NCBI GenBank assembly: GCA_020724545.1
Contig: DYGR01000008.1
Span: 1-64,000, forward strand
Direction of reading: 5' to 3'
DNA from: Candidatus Methanoperedens nitratireducens
GTDB lineage: Archaea; Halobacteriota; Methanosarcinia; Methanosarcinales; Methanoperedenaceae
Length of the DNA: 64,000 nucleotides
The translations under genes and the position numbers were made by a program. This document shows positions 43,846 through 53,144 of this stretch, one piece after another. The notes beneath the pieces are model-generated. The model searched no databases and was not told where the DNA came from. It saw only the letters and a program-made list of their open reading frames with translations. Within the stretch, counting starts at the first letter, position 1, and each line of letters starts with the position of its first letter.

Positions 43846-44556
43846 ATGTCAGAAAAAAACAAAACGGGAGGAGAAATGGTCACATTCATGTTAAACGGAG
43901 CCCAGGTACAGGCCGACCCCGGATTGAGCCTCCTGGAAGCGATAAGATTCTATGGTCTTGATATCCCGACCCTGTGCTTTGATGAGGGGCTTACGCCCTA
44001 CGGCGCATGCAGGCTGTGCGTGGTAGAGGTGGGTAGCGGTAAGAGAGCGAAGCTTGTGGCATCATGCGTGCATCCTGTCAGGGAAGGGCTGGAGGTTCGT
44101 ACCCACAGCAACCGCGTATTAAAGACAAGGAAAATGATACTGGAACTGCTCATTGCACGGTGTCCTGGTTCAAAGAAACTGCAGGATATGGCTTCTGAGC
44201 TTGAGCTTAAGGAGATCAGGTTCAGACCGCTCAATGATGACTGTATCCTGTGCGGGCTATGCGTGCGTATGTGCGAGGAGCAGATGGCAGCAAAAGCCAT
44301 CGGTTTCGCCGGAAGGGGCAGGGACAGGTACATTACCACGCCCTTTGACATGACCTCAGAGGAGTGCCGCAAGTGCGGTGCATGTATGTATATCTGTCCT
44401 GCCTGTGAGCTGCGATGCCAGGGCACGGGGGCAGAAACCGTGCTGTGCAGCGGATGTATCAATACCGAACCCGTCTGCGCCAGCAGGTACGATGATGCCA
44501 TGTGTTTTATGGTACCGTGCCTGTCCTGCGTAAGAACACCAGAGGATGTGAAATAG
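43846..44556 (+). CDS. HoxU/NuoG N-terminal-like Fe-S subunit
   Basis: A 236-aa iron-sulfur protein. The first 80 residues form a plant-type [2Fe-2S] domain (TLCFDEGLTPYGACRLCVVE, with a later C in ASCVHP). A C-x2-C-x2-C-x3-C site (CILCGLCVRMCEE) follows, then further clusters at CRKCGACMYICPAC and in a cysteine-rich tail. It matches the N-terminal part of NuoG as in HoxU or the small subunits of bifurcating enzymes, and lacks the molybdopterin or hydrogenase domain. ATG 43846, nine bases after GGAG, is preferred over a GTG three codons earlier. The extra cysteines at the end may bind one more cluster. Confidence 0.85.
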   Translation: MSEKNKTGGEMVTFMLNGAQVQADPGLSLLEAIRFYGLDIPTLCFDEGLTPYGACRLCVVEVGSGKRAKLVASCVHPVREGLEVRTHSNRVLKTRKMILELLIARCPGSKKLQDMASELELKEIRFRPLNDDCILCGLCVRMCEEQMAAKAIGFAGRGRDRYITTPFDMTSEECRKCGACMYICPACELRCQGTGAETVLCSGCINTEPVCASRYDDAMCFMVPCLSCVRTPEDVK

Positions 44557-44608
44557 CAATTATTTCGGATAGGTTATAAGTAAAATTAAAATGTTTGGAG
44601 GATCAAAA

Positions 44609-46186
44609 ATGTCATTAACAAGAGTAAATGCAACGGCGGCAACGCTGACAAAGAACCGGACAGAGGGCTCCATAAGCCCGTTAAGCGGTATGTGCGTCAC
44701 ATGTGTGGACGGATGTATCGGTATGTGCGAGATAGGGAAGTCTGCTTATCGGGGCACAGAGGTTATCTATCCCCAGCCTTTTGGAATTACCACCTCGGCT
44801 TCTGAGAAAAACTATCCCCTTGACCTGAGCCATTTCAATATCCTGGGTACTGCTGTGGGAGCGCAGGGAATTGAAGCAGATAGCAACATGGCTATATTCC
44901 CGAATGCAGACCTTGAGGTAAGGATAGGCAAGGAGAAGGATATCAAACTTAAGCTTCCTTTCATTATCCCCGGGCTCGGGAGCACCGCTGTTGCCAAAAG
45001 CAACTGGGACGGGCTTGCAATAGGCGCCTCAATGGCTGGCGTCCCTCTTACAATAGGCGAGAATGTATGCGGTATGGACCCTCTATCCACAATCGAGGAC
45101 GGCAGGATAATTGATTCGCCCGATCTTGCCAGCAGGGTGAGGATGTACCGCGACTGGCAGATCGATGGATACGGCGACATCATAGTGCAGGCAAACGTGG
45201 AGGATACAGCACTGGGAGTGCAGGAATATGCGCTGGAGAAACTGGGCGTTGAGACTGTTGAGCTTAAATGGGGGCAGGGAGCAAAGAACATAGGCGGCGA
45301 GGTCAAGCTTAACAGCCTTGAGCGGGCAAAGCTGCTTAAAAGCCGCGGATACGTTGTCCTGCCTGATCCAGCAGACCCGGATGTTGAAGAAGCATATAGA
45401 GCAGGCAGTTTTCATGAGTTCGAGAGGCACAGCCGCGTGGGTATGGTCACAGAAGAAGGGTTCATGGATCGTGTGGAAGAATTGAGGGACGCGGGTGCAA
45501 AACATGTGTTCCTGAAGACAGGTGCATACAGACCAGCAGACCTTGCAAGAGCTGTTAAATATGCAAGCAAGGCAGAACTTGACCTGCTGACCGTTGATGG
45601 TGCAGGCGGAGGCACGGGAATGAGCCCCTGGAGAATGATGAACGAATGGGGCATCCCGCAGGTTGAGATCTACTCGCTTCTTTACAGGTATCTTAAGAGA
45701 CTGGATGAGCGCGGCGAGTTCGTACCTGATGTTGCAGTGGCAGGCGGAATTACCATGGAGGATCATGTCTATAAGGCACTGGCACTGGGCGCTCCGTATT
45801 TCAAGATAGCTGGAATGGCACGCGGTCCTCTTGCGGCTGCCATGGTGGGCAAGACTATAGGCAGGAGGATAAATGAAGGGAAGGTGCCTGTATACATCAG
45901 CAGGTTCGGAGGTACTGTTGAGGAGATCTTTATCACAGCGCCGCATCTTAAGAAGATATACAACAGCAGGTTCGCAGAGATCCCTCCAGGAGCTATCGGA
46001 GTATATACCTATTTCCAGCGCCTGAGGCAGGGTATGCAGCAGTTGATGACCGGGAACAGGAAGTTCGCTTTGAAGTATATAGAGAGGGGCGATATAGCTG
46101 CCATTACTAAGGAAGCGGCTTCAGTCTCAGGAATCCCGTATATAATGGATGTGGATCAGGAAGAGGTAGAGAGGATACTGAGTTAG
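44609..46186 (+). CDS. FMN-binding glutamate-synthase-like protein B
   Basis: A 525-aa paralogue of the protein encoded at 39629-41218, about half identical by eye. It keeps the N-terminal cysteines (C29, C32, C36, C40 in GMCVTCVDGCIGMCEI), ENVCGMD, VELKWGQGAKNIGGEV and LLTVDGAGGGTGMSPW, and also lacks glutaminase and the GltB cluster loop. GGAGG eight bases before ATG 44609 sets the start. It is the last gene of the NuoE/F/HoxU-like operon, 52 bases after the Fe-S subunit gene, which supports a joint complex or electron-transfer chain. Whether it makes glutamate is unknown. Confidence 0.85.
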   Translation: MSLTRVNATAATLTKNRTEGSISPLSGMCVTCVDGCIGMCEIGKSAYRGTEVIYPQPFGITTSASEKNYPLDLSHFNILGTAVGAQGIEADSNMAIFPNADLEVRIGKEKDIKLKLPFIIPGLGSTAVAKSNWDGLAIGASMAGVPLTIGENVCGMDPLSTIEDGRIIDSPDLASRVRMYRDWQIDGYGDIIVQANVEDTALGVQEYALEKLGVETVELKWGQGAKNIGGEVKLNSLERAKLLKSRGYVVLPDPADPDVEEAYRAGSFHEFERHSRVGMVTEEGFMDRVEELRDAGAKHVFLKTGAYRPADLARAVKYASKAELDLLTVDGAGGGTGMSPWRMMNEWGIPQVEIYSLLYRYLKRLDERGEFVPDVAVAGGITMEDHVYKALALGAPYFKIAGMARGPLAAAMVGKTIGRRINEGKVPVYISRFGGTVEEIFITAPHLKKIYNSRFAEIPPGAIGVYTYFQRLRQGMQQLMTGNRKFALKYIERGDIAAITKEAASVSGIPYIMDVDQEEVERILS

Positions 46187-46216
46187 AGGTAATCTGACAA
46201 AATAACTATCTTCTCT

Positions 46217-46583
46217 TTATCCGTATCCCGTCCTCCAGCCATCCCTGCTAGATTCCTCTATCAGCTTCAGGAACACCCGCTGCAGATCCATTCTCTCCTC
46301 CTCGAACATGGATATTGTCCCGCCCATGGACTTCACTGCCTTCGCAATTTCCATGCGCGCACCCATATCCGTCAGCAGTTAGATATGGCCGTTCACTGGC
46401 TCTACCGAGCGTATGCCTTTCAGTCCCTTCAATCCCTCAATAACCCTCTGCACCGGCAAATCCTGTACCTCAAGTGCATATCTTACTCCTTCTTTTTCCC
46501 TCACCTTATCCCTGAGTTCCTCCACCGTACCTACAGCAAGAAGCCTGCCCCTTGCTATAACGCCTATCCTGTCGCATATCTCC
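46217..46583 (-). pseudogene. C-terminal remnant of an ABC-transporter ATPase
   Basis: Minus-strand sequence encodes CDRIGVIARGRLLAVGTVEELR and on, the region after the H-loop of ABC ATPases with its C-terminal extension. A TAA interrupts the frame in the middle (after SVEPVNGHI) and the ATP-binding half is missing. The final piece (EIAKAVKSMGGTISMFEEER) belongs to the same protein tail. No translation start is present. Confidence 0.75.
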
Positions 46584-46809
46584 TAATGTCAAAGCCCGCA
46601 ACTTTTCCTGAGCCTGATGCAGATACTATCTGTTTTGTAGTTTCACTGTCAATATCAAAAACATAAAGCTCATCAAAGTATCTTCCATCAGTCTCTCTAT
46701 GAATTATTTTTTTCCTATCCGGGTGCCATGAGACGAACACTAAATATTTACCTGAATCCGAAGCAGGTGATATTAGTTTTAAGTTCGTTGTTTCGTTTTC
46801 TATAAACAC
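46564..46809 (-). pseudogene. beta-propeller (TolB/WD40-like) fragment fused to the ABC remnant
   Basis: An 81-codon frame encodes LVFVSWHPDRKKIIHRETDG and LYVFDIDSETTKQIVSASGSG, typical blades of a TolB-like propeller. It then ends a few codons into the neighbouring ABC-ATPase sequence in another frame. It has no ribosome site. This is a fragment left by rearrangement. Confidence 0.6.
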
Positions 46810-47032
46810 CAGACTTTTTTACAATCCCGTTATATAATACTACGTCTTACCCCATTTTTCGACATTAGAACAACACGGCTTGCCTCTTCTTGAAAGTCCA
46901 AGATGTATGTAGGCTTTTAGCTCAACATTTAGAATCCCTCATGATCGAGGAATTAGGACTTCACCTTCGGTGCACCCGTTGTAATGTGATAAAAGAGGGC
47001 AGGGCTGAAAAGTAAAAAGCTGAAATGCCTGT
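46810..47032. other. gap without a recognisable feature
   Basis: About 220 bases between the propeller fragment and the methyltransferase gene. I see no conserved reading frame, hairpin or repeat. Sequence character is similar to the neighbouring debris. Confidence 0.5.
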
Positions 47033-48049
47033 CTATTTCTCTGCCACTATCAGCGGTGATGGGCCGGGCGCATCGATCGTGGTTATATCATGGAAGCCTG
47101 CATCCTGAAGCCATTCTCTGTACTCTGTCATTGTAAAGGTATTCCCCTCTGTGGTATGAACGAGCATGTTCACGGCAAACAGGAGGGGAAATACAGCAGA
47201 GCAGCGTTCATCATCAGGTATCATATCAGCAATAAGCACTCTCCCGCCGTGTTTAAGAGCGTCATATGCACGCGATAGTAGTATGCGGCTTTTTTCCGCA
47301 CCCTCTGAGTGGCATATGTGCCCAAGTATTATTAGATCATAGATATCCTGCCCGAGGTCTACTTCACGAAGGTCTCCAGGAAGGTAGCTAAACCTGTCGT
47401 TTAGGTTGAATCTATCCACGAACCTTTTTGTTATCTTAAGTATGCCTGGCCAGTCCTGGGCTGTGACCCTTGTACCAGGGTCGCGCTCTGTAAAAGCAAT
47501 TCCCCATGCGCCTGAACCTGCCGCGACATCGAGTATATTGATGTTTTTCCATGTGTCACCAGCTCCGAGCGTCTCGGCTGCAGCCTTTGCAGCAGGGTAG
47601 CTCATCGGGAACAGTTGCGGAACAAGCTTCTCGAAGAACTTTTCGCCCTCCTCCCGCTCAATAGCCGAGAAGGGCTTACCGCTTCTGACTACCTCTGTCA
47701 GGTTCCTCCACGGCTCCCAGAGCAGGTCAACATGCGGCACGAAATCCCCGTAGTATGCCGGGGTGCCTTTTACCAGGAACTTCTCAGCAAGCGGCGTCAG
47801 GCCGTATGTGCCGTTGGATTTTGTAAGAAAGTTCAAAGCAACAAGGCTGTTTAAGAGAACCTCCATACTGCGGGGACTGGCACAGGCAGCATCCGCTATA
47901 TCGGCTGCTGTGCGGTGTCCGCTGGCGATATGGGTGAAGACCTCAAGATCAACCCCGGCTACGAGCACACGGCTGGGCGTAAAGGCAAAGCATATCTCAA
48001 ATATCTTTCCTGGATTCAGATCTTCGCTGTCTATATCTGTTTTTTCCAT
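47033..48049 (-). CDS. SAM-dependent O-methyltransferase-like protein
   Basis: A 338-aa methyltransferase of the acetylserotonin/hydroxyneurosporene O-methyltransferase type. The N-terminal winged-helix dimerisation domain (TAADIADAACASPRSMEVLLNSL) precedes a Rossmann domain with the SAM loop ILDVAAGSGAWGIAF and the later LIILGHICHSEG and GGRVLIADMIPDD. Substrates in archaea are unknown; small hydroxylated or thiolated compounds are likely. ATG 48049 is preferred over one eight codons earlier because AAGGAG lies just before it. It is alone on its strand next to the gene debris. Confidence 0.87.
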   Translation of the reverse strand: MEKTDIDSEDLNPGKIFEICFAFTPSRVLVAGVDLEVFTHIASGHRTAADIADAACASPRSMEVLLNSLVALNFLTKSNGTYGLTPLAEKFLVKGTPAYYGDFVPHVDLLWEPWRNLTEVVRSGKPFSAIEREEGEKFFEKLVPQLFPMSYPAAKAAAETLGAGDTWKNINILDVAAGSGAWGIAFTERDPGTRVTAQDWPGILKITKRFVDRFNLNDRFSYLPGDLREVDLGQDIYDLIILGHICHSEGAEKSRILLSRAYDALKHGGRVLIADMIPDDERCSAVFPLLFAVNMLVHTTEGNTFTMTEYREWLQDAGFHDITTIDAPGPSPLIVAEK

Positions 48050-48186
48050 ATTATTTCTCCTTAAAAAATCCACCGTTTTTCATAATTATCCTCCACGCCA
48101 CTGGCGCACAGACGCCTGGCTGGAGCGTCGATATTTTTAATAGTATATTAAGTTATGCAGAGTTAAAAATTTGTGATTGTATAATA

Positions 48187-48696
48187 TTACTTCTTTAATA
48201 TCTTGATAATTTCCCTCCCGAAAGCAGGAAGATCATCCGGGCCCCTTGAGGTGATGAGGTTGCCATCCACTACAACTTCTTTATCCTCGTAATGCGCCCC
48301 TGCGGATATAAGGTCATCCCTGATGCCGATATAGCATGTGGCTCTCCGCCCCTCTATCACTCCTGCCGAAATGAGCGTCTGCACGCCGTGGCATATTGCC
48401 CCAACTGGTTTATTCTGGCGGAAAAAAAATCTTGCAATCTCAAGCGCATTTTTATCAAGTCTTACTTTCTCTGGCGCTCTTCCGCCTGGAAGAACAAGCA
48501 TATCGAACTCCTCAGGCTTTGCTTCATCCAGGGTCAGATCCACATCGATCGGATACCCATGTTTTCCTGTAATTTTTCCTCCTCTCATGGATGCTACTTT
48601 AACCGTGACCCCCTCTTCTTTTAATCGGTACAACGGATAGAAGAGCTCCAGATCCTCAAAATTATCCGCACTTATCATTAGTGCTCTCAAGTACAT
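48187..48696 (-). CDS. DJ-1/PfpI-family protein
   Basis: A 169-aa PfpI-type protein, normal length. AICHGVQTL carries the nucleophilic cysteine and FEDLELFYPLYRL the conserved glutamate; LVLPGGRAPEKVR and ITSRGPDDLPAF are family blocks. Members act as glyoxalases, deglycases or intracellular proteases; stress protection is the likely role. GGGGG lies just before the ATG. It is divergent from the phosphodiesterase gene. Confidence 0.9.
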   Translation of the reverse strand: MYLRALMISADNFEDLELFYPLYRLKEEGVTVKVASMRGGKITGKHGYPIDVDLTLDEAKPEEFDMLVLPGGRAPEKVRLDKNALEIARFFFRQNKPVGAICHGVQTLISAGVIEGRRATCYIGIRDDLISAGAHYEDKEVVVDGNLITSRGPDDLPAFGREIIKILKK

Positions 48697-48837
48697 TACC
48701 CCCTAATAGTAGTTTATGTTCACGTTGTATTAATCCCTTTTGTATAACCGCAATTTTCATACAACTTAAAAACACACCTAAGAGTATAATGCATTTGTTT
48801 ATCACAGACAAAGAGAGTACAGGGATGGAGAAATAAA

Positions 48838-50142
48838 ATGGTTGAAAAGGCTGTAGTTTTTTTGCTAATGGATGGTGCAAGGGGCGATATTATCAATAGA
48901 CTTTTAGCACAAAGACAACTGCCTAATCTAGAAAAGATCATACAGAACGGTACATACAGCACAATAACCTCCACGTTCCCTACAGCCACAGGTCCTGCCC
49001 ATATCCCATTTTTTCTTGGTAGATATCCAGGCGACTGCAATATCCCTGGTATAAGATGGATGGAAAGAGCGAGAAAGACCAGGACACAATCATATACCTC
49101 GCCATACGGCTATCTTAAAGGAGATGGATTAAATGAAGACATGGGACGGTTCTCAAAGACCATATATGAAAAATTTATTTCAGCAAGTATTTTTGAGCCT
49201 ATAAGTAGAGGCGCTACAAAAAAAATATTCTCATATGGACATTTTATTTCCCATATCTTTAATACCTGGACCAATTTTGATAGGTTAGGACTGGATTACA
49301 CAATTCATCTTCTAAGAAAAAAGAAATTCCAATTGATAGTAACGCTTTTTGCCTCTATTGATGAGCTGAGTCACAGAAACGGTTGTATGCATCCTAAGGT
49401 ATTGAGAGCGTATGGGTTATTTGATAATAATATTGGGAAAATACAACGTTTATTAGAAGACCAGTATGAAGATTACCTGTTTATAATAACAAGTGATCAC
49501 GGGCTGACTGATACACACACTCATATAGGCCTGGTAAAAGTACTAAAACTCATGGGTTTCTCAGTAAGAAGCTATCCTCTCAACATCAAAAATGGACACG
49601 ATTTATTTGTTGCAGAGAGCGGTAATTCTATGGCTCACATTTATTTCGAAAAAGGACATACAGATAACAATAAAGAAATAATAAAGAAAAAATTGTCCAA
49701 TATAAAAGGAATTGATCTGATCCTCTCTAAGAATGGAGGAATCAGGATCAATAAAGGAAATCAGGAAGCAATAGTACAGCAGAATGGGAATAAATATAAG
49801 TATGAGATGATCAGAGGTGATCCACTGGGCTTAGGATCATTCTCTGGTGAGTGGCTTGAGGAAAATCAGTGGCATGAGATCACATTCGCCAGTGATTATC
49901 CTGATTCCATTGTTCAGATATCCCAGATCTTCAGAAGTGCACGAAGCGGTGATATCATTGTTACTGCCGGTAATGGGTATGATCTGCGCACTTTTGAGAT
50001 CCCGGAGCACAGGGCTTCCCATGGATCTCTTCTAAAGGAGCATATGAATGTGCCTGTAATTTTAAATAAAAAAATTGAAACAGGACTCCTTAGAACTACT
50101 GATATATACACACTTATGAATGATTATCTTGAGGGAGTCTAA
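48838..50142 (+). CDS. type I phosphodiesterase/nucleotide pyrophosphatase-like protein
   Basis: A 434-aa alkaline-phosphatase-superfamily enzyme. FLLMDGARGDIIN binds one metal, TATGPAHIPFFLG holds the probable nucleophilic Thr, and ITSDHGLTDTHTH supplies more metal ligands. It would hydrolyse phosphodiester or pyrophosphate bonds. There is no signal peptide, so it is cytoplasmic. TGGAG precedes the ATG. The VTT-type membrane protein gene follows four bases downstream, suggesting a joint role in lipid or lipid-linked phosphate metabolism. Confidence 0.85.
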   Translation: MVEKAVVFLLMDGARGDIINRLLAQRQLPNLEKIIQNGTYSTITSTFPTATGPAHIPFFLGRYPGDCNIPGIRWMERARKTRTQSYTSPYGYLKGDGLNEDMGRFSKTIYEKFISASIFEPISRGATKKIFSYGHFISHIFNTWTNFDRLGLDYTIHLLRKKKFQLIVTLFASIDELSHRNGCMHPKVLRAYGLFDNNIGKIQRLLEDQYEDYLFIITSDHGLTDTHTHIGLVKVLKLMGFSVRSYPLNIKNGHDLFVAESGNSMAHIYFEKGHTDNNKEIIKKKLSNIKGIDLILSKNGGIRINKGNQEAIVQQNGNKYKYEMIRGDPLGLGSFSGEWLEENQWHEITFASDYPDSIVQISQIFRSARSGDIIVTAGNGYDLRTFEIPEHRASHGSLLKEHMNVPVILNKKIETGLLRTTDIYTLMNDYLEGV

Positions 50143-50146
50143 TAGC

Positions 50147-51031
50147 ATGATAGGTGGAAATATTTTTATTACACTCTTGATTGCCTTATTTTTTGAGCCA
50201 GGTCTAAAAATTGCCTTTTTATCCCTCCTGTTTCTTTCCATACCTGTCAGTCTGAGTATTTCTCTTGGAAAAAGCAGTAAAAATATTTTTTTCACTCCCT
50301 TTTTTGCTGCACTTATCACTACTATGGTGCTGATTATGCAGCTAATCTTTTCTTTTGAACAGCCCTATTTTGAAATCTCATTTCTTATCTTAACATCAAG
50401 TACAGTGATAAGACTGGCCTCTGACCGCGGTGTGCCGATACTGTATCCATTCTCAAATAGAATCTATTCCCTCAATATATACAGAGACATCAATGAATTA
50501 AATGTTCGGGGAATTTCTGCTTATTTCAGCCAGAAGAAAGTTATTTTTATTGAACTCTCTTTGCTTTTCACTTTCCTCTACTATGCCAAGGTGAATATCC
50601 TGCTGAATTATTTTATATTCATGACAGTATCCAGCACGCTTATTCCGCTTCCTAGCGACACTGCCGTTGTTGCCGCTGGAGCATCACAGATCGCAGATCT
50701 GGCTGTGATTGCTATCCTTGGTGGAGTGGGCAATGCTATGGGGTCAACAGTAGATTATTACATCGGGATGAACTTAACTAAAAACACAAAATTTTATAAA
50801 AAGATCGAACCTTACCTGGACAGGTTTAAGAAACGTGCATTCTTCTGGATAATCTTTGGTGGATTAACCCCTTTCCCATTTGAGCCCTTCAGACTTATAG
50901 CAGGATATGTTAACTACGATATTAAAAAATACTGGCTTGCAGTTTTCCTATCAAGGGCACCGAGATTCTATCTACTGGCCTGGCTTGGTTATGATATCCT
51001 GAATCAGATAGTCTACTACTTTATATCATAG
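50147..51031 (+). CDS. DedA/VTT-domain membrane protein
   Basis: A 294-aa membrane protein with six to eight helices. The C-terminal half has the VTT (DedA) signature: a re-entrant segment PLPSDTAVVAAGASQI, then GGVGNAMGSTVDYYIGMNL, and FGGLTPFPFEPFRLIAGYVN. VTT proteins flip or scramble phospholipids or lipid carriers. The N-terminal half holds extra helices not typical of DedA. GAGGGAG upstream selects ATG 50147. It probably works with the phosphodiesterase encoded just before it. Confidence 0.82.
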   Translation: MIGGNIFITLLIALFFEPGLKIAFLSLLFLSIPVSLSISLGKSSKNIFFTPFFAALITTMVLIMQLIFSFEQPYFEISFLILTSSTVIRLASDRGVPILYPFSNRIYSLNIYRDINELNVRGISAYFSQKKVIFIELSLLFTFLYYAKVNILLNYFIFMTVSSTLIPLPSDTAVVAAGASQIADLAVIAILGGVGNAMGSTVDYYIGMNLTKNTKFYKKIEPYLDRFKKRAFFWIIFGGLTPFPFEPFRLIAGYVNYDIKKYWLAVFLSRAPRFYLLAWLGYDILNQIVYYFIS

Positions 51032-51075
51032 ATAAGGCCGGGTCATAATCTAACCCATGCCTATCCAGAACAAGT

Positions 51076-51387
51076 TTAGCTTGTCAAAACAATCTCTATG
51101 CTGATATCCTTGGGCACCTGTATGCGCATTAACTGGCGCAGCGCCCGCTCATCGGCATCAAGGTCGATGAGCCTCTTATGAACCCTCATCTCCCAGTGAT
51201 CCCATGTTGCACTCCCTTCACCATCCGGTGATTTCCTGCACGGTACCACCAGTTTCTTGGTGGGTAGAGGAACAGGGCCTGAGATATTCACGCCTGTTCT
51301 CTGTGCTATTTCTTTTACCTGGGAACATATCCCATCAAGGGTAGACGGACTAGTACCTGATAAACGTATCCTCGCTTTCTGAGCCAT
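51076..51387 (-). CDS. rps10: 30S ribosomal protein S10
   Basis: A 103-aa uS10 with the full archaeal pattern: [44 protein letters not shown], and [24 protein letters not shown]. It is part of the small-subunit head. It follows EF-1alpha by 26 bases on the same strand, the usual archaeal str-operon end. Confidence 0.97.
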   Translation of the reverse strand: MAQKARIRLSGTSPSTLDGICSQVKEIAQRTGVNISGPVPLPTKKLVVPCRKSPDGEGSATWDHWEMRVHKRLIDLDADERALRQLMRIQVPKDISIEIVLTS

Positions 51388-51413
51388 ATAAGCACCGTTT
51401 TAAAAATAAAAAA

Positions 51414-52682
51414 TTACAGGCGAGGTTTAATATCCTGGACCATGCCAGCCGCGATTGTCATTCCCATATCTCTTATTGCGAAGCGGCCGAGCTGAGGGAT
51501 CTCTTTTACTTTTTCGATGCACATGGGCTTGGTTGGTTTTATGGTTATAACAGCAGCGTCACCGGCCTTGATGAAATCCGGGTTCTCAGCGACTACCTGA
51601 CCGCTCTTGGGATCAAGCTTCTTGAGTATGGCTGTAACTGTGCCTGCAACCTGAGCTGTATGGCAGTGTATTACTGGTGTATACCCTGCTGCAATTGCTG
51701 ATGGGTGCTGCAGGACAACAATCTGCGCTGTGAACTCCTCTGCAACTGTGGGCGGTTTATCGGTGTGACCGCAGACATCGCCGCGTCTTATATCCTTTTT
51801 ATCAACGCCTCTTACGTTCCATCCGATATTATCTCCCGGAAGTGCCTCTTTGACCTCCTGGTGATGCATCTCTATGGATTTGACCTCACCGACTGCCTTT
51901 GCAGGCATAAATATGATCTTATCGCCTGCCTTCATCTTTCCGGTCTCGATACGCCCTACTGGCACTGTGCCGATACCTGAGATGGTGTACGAGTCCTGAA
52001 CAGGGATGCGCAGCGGTAAATTAATAGGTTTCTCTGGCACTTTGAGCATATCCAGTGCAGCTAAGAGTGTTGGCCCTGTATACCATTTTGTATTCTCACT
52101 CGGCTTGGAGAGGTTGTCTCCCTTAAAAGCCGATGTGGGGATGAAAGAAATAGTATCCGGTTTGTAGCCCACTATCTTGAGAAGTGCGCTAAGATCAGCT
52201 TTTACCTGGTCATACCTTGCCTGGTCATAGTTGATCTCATCCATTTTATTTAATGCGATTATGAGCTGGTTAATACCAAGAGTCCTTGCAAGGAACACAT
52301 GCTCTTTGGTCTGTGACTGTACGCCTTCTTTGCCTGCACAGACAAGTATGGCTGCATCAGCCTGGGATGCACCTGTAATCATGTTCTTTACAAAGTCCCT
52401 GTGGCCCGGGCAGTCTACAATCGTAAAATAATACTTTGCAGTATCGAATCTCTGATGTGCAACATCGATTGTTATACCCCTGTCCCTTTCTTCCTTGAGA
52501 GAGTCCATCACCCATGCGAATACGAATGATTCTTTGCCTTTCGCTTTTGCTTCTTCTTTATACTTTTCGATTATGTGCGGTGGTACTGCACCTGTCTCAA
52601 ACATTAATCGTCCTACGAGAGTTGATTTCCCATGATCGATATGTCCAATAACAGCTAAGTTTAAATGTGGTTTCTCTGCCAT
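51414..52682 (-). CDS. tuf: translation elongation factor 1-alpha
   Basis: A 422-aa EF-1alpha, the archaeal length. GHIDHGKST is the P-loop, DCPGHRDF the G3 box and NKMD the G4 box; domains II and III follow ([30 protein letters not shown]). It brings aminoacyl-tRNA to the ribosome. A TATA-like region and a 226-base gap upstream separate it from the DUF1858 gene on the other strand; I see no other feature in that gap. Confidence 0.98.
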   Translation of the reverse strand: MAEKPHLNLAVIGHIDHGKSTLVGRLMFETGAVPPHIIEKYKEEAKAKGKESFVFAWVMDSLKEERDRGITIDVAHQRFDTAKYYFTIVDCPGHRDFVKNMITGASQADAAILVCAGKEGVQSQTKEHVFLARTLGINQLIIALNKMDEINYDQARYDQVKADLSALLKIVGYKPDTISFIPTSAFKGDNLSKPSENTKWYTGPTLLAALDMLKVPEKPINLPLRIPVQDSYTISGIGTVPVGRIETGKMKAGDKIIFMPAKAVGEVKSIEMHHQEVKEALPGDNIGWNVRGVDKKDIRRGDVCGHTDKPPTVAEEFTAQIVVLQHPSAIAAGYTPVIHCHTAQVAGTVTAILKKLDPKSGQVVAENPDFIKAGDAAVITIKPTKPMCIEKVKEIPQLGRFAIRDMGMTIAAGMVQDIKPRL

Positions 52683-52908
52683 ATTGCTTCTCCTTTAATT
52701 ATTTTGTAATAATGTTTTTTGACCCTATAGTTGTTTTTGTTTTTAAACCTTGCGTTAAGTTCGGGCTCATATAGAACAGAGCTTTTAAGTATATATAACA
52801 CAGTAATACATTCCTTTCATTACGAGCAGTGCATGCCTGTAGGACGCATAAGATCGTTCTAGAAAGCTTTATTAATGTTCGTATACATACGAATAATCGG
52901 AGGTTATT

Positions 52909-53121
52909 ATGACTATAACAAAAGAAATGACAATAGAGGAAGTAGTTAACCAGTACCCTGAGACCATGATTGTATTCATGAGACACGGACTCCACTGTGT
53001 TGGATGCCATGTATCAGCATTTGAGAGCATAGAAGAAGGTGCAATGGCCCATGGGATCGATGTAGATACGCTGGTATCAGATCTGAATAAAGCCGTAGCC
53101 GGAAAAGAGATAAAAGCCTGA
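52909..53121 (+). CDS. DUF1858 redox-disulfide-type protein
   Basis: A 70-aa DUF1858 domain protein. TIEEVVNQYPETMIVFMRHG is the family start, and CVGCHVSAFESIEEGAMAHG carries the CxxC pair. Such proteins are predicted to form redox disulfides and are linked with hybrid-cluster proteins in anaerobes. GGAGG precedes the ATG. It stands alone, facing away from EF-1alpha. Confidence 0.9.
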   Translation: MTITKEMTIEEVVNQYPETMIVFMRHGLHCVGCHVSAFESIEEGAMAHGIDVDTLVSDLNKAVAGKEIKA

Positions 53122-53144
53122 GCCTCACTGAGCCGGAATGCAAT

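Noticed and set aside
45083-45946. A 287-codon frame opposite the glutamate-synthase-like gene B
   Set aside because: Cys/His-rich composition without motifs, fully antisense to a well-supported gene.
52683-52908. Possible RNA gene between EF-1alpha and the DUF1858 gene
   Set aside because: I could not fold a tRNA-like or other recognisable structure; the stretch looks like two divergent promoters.
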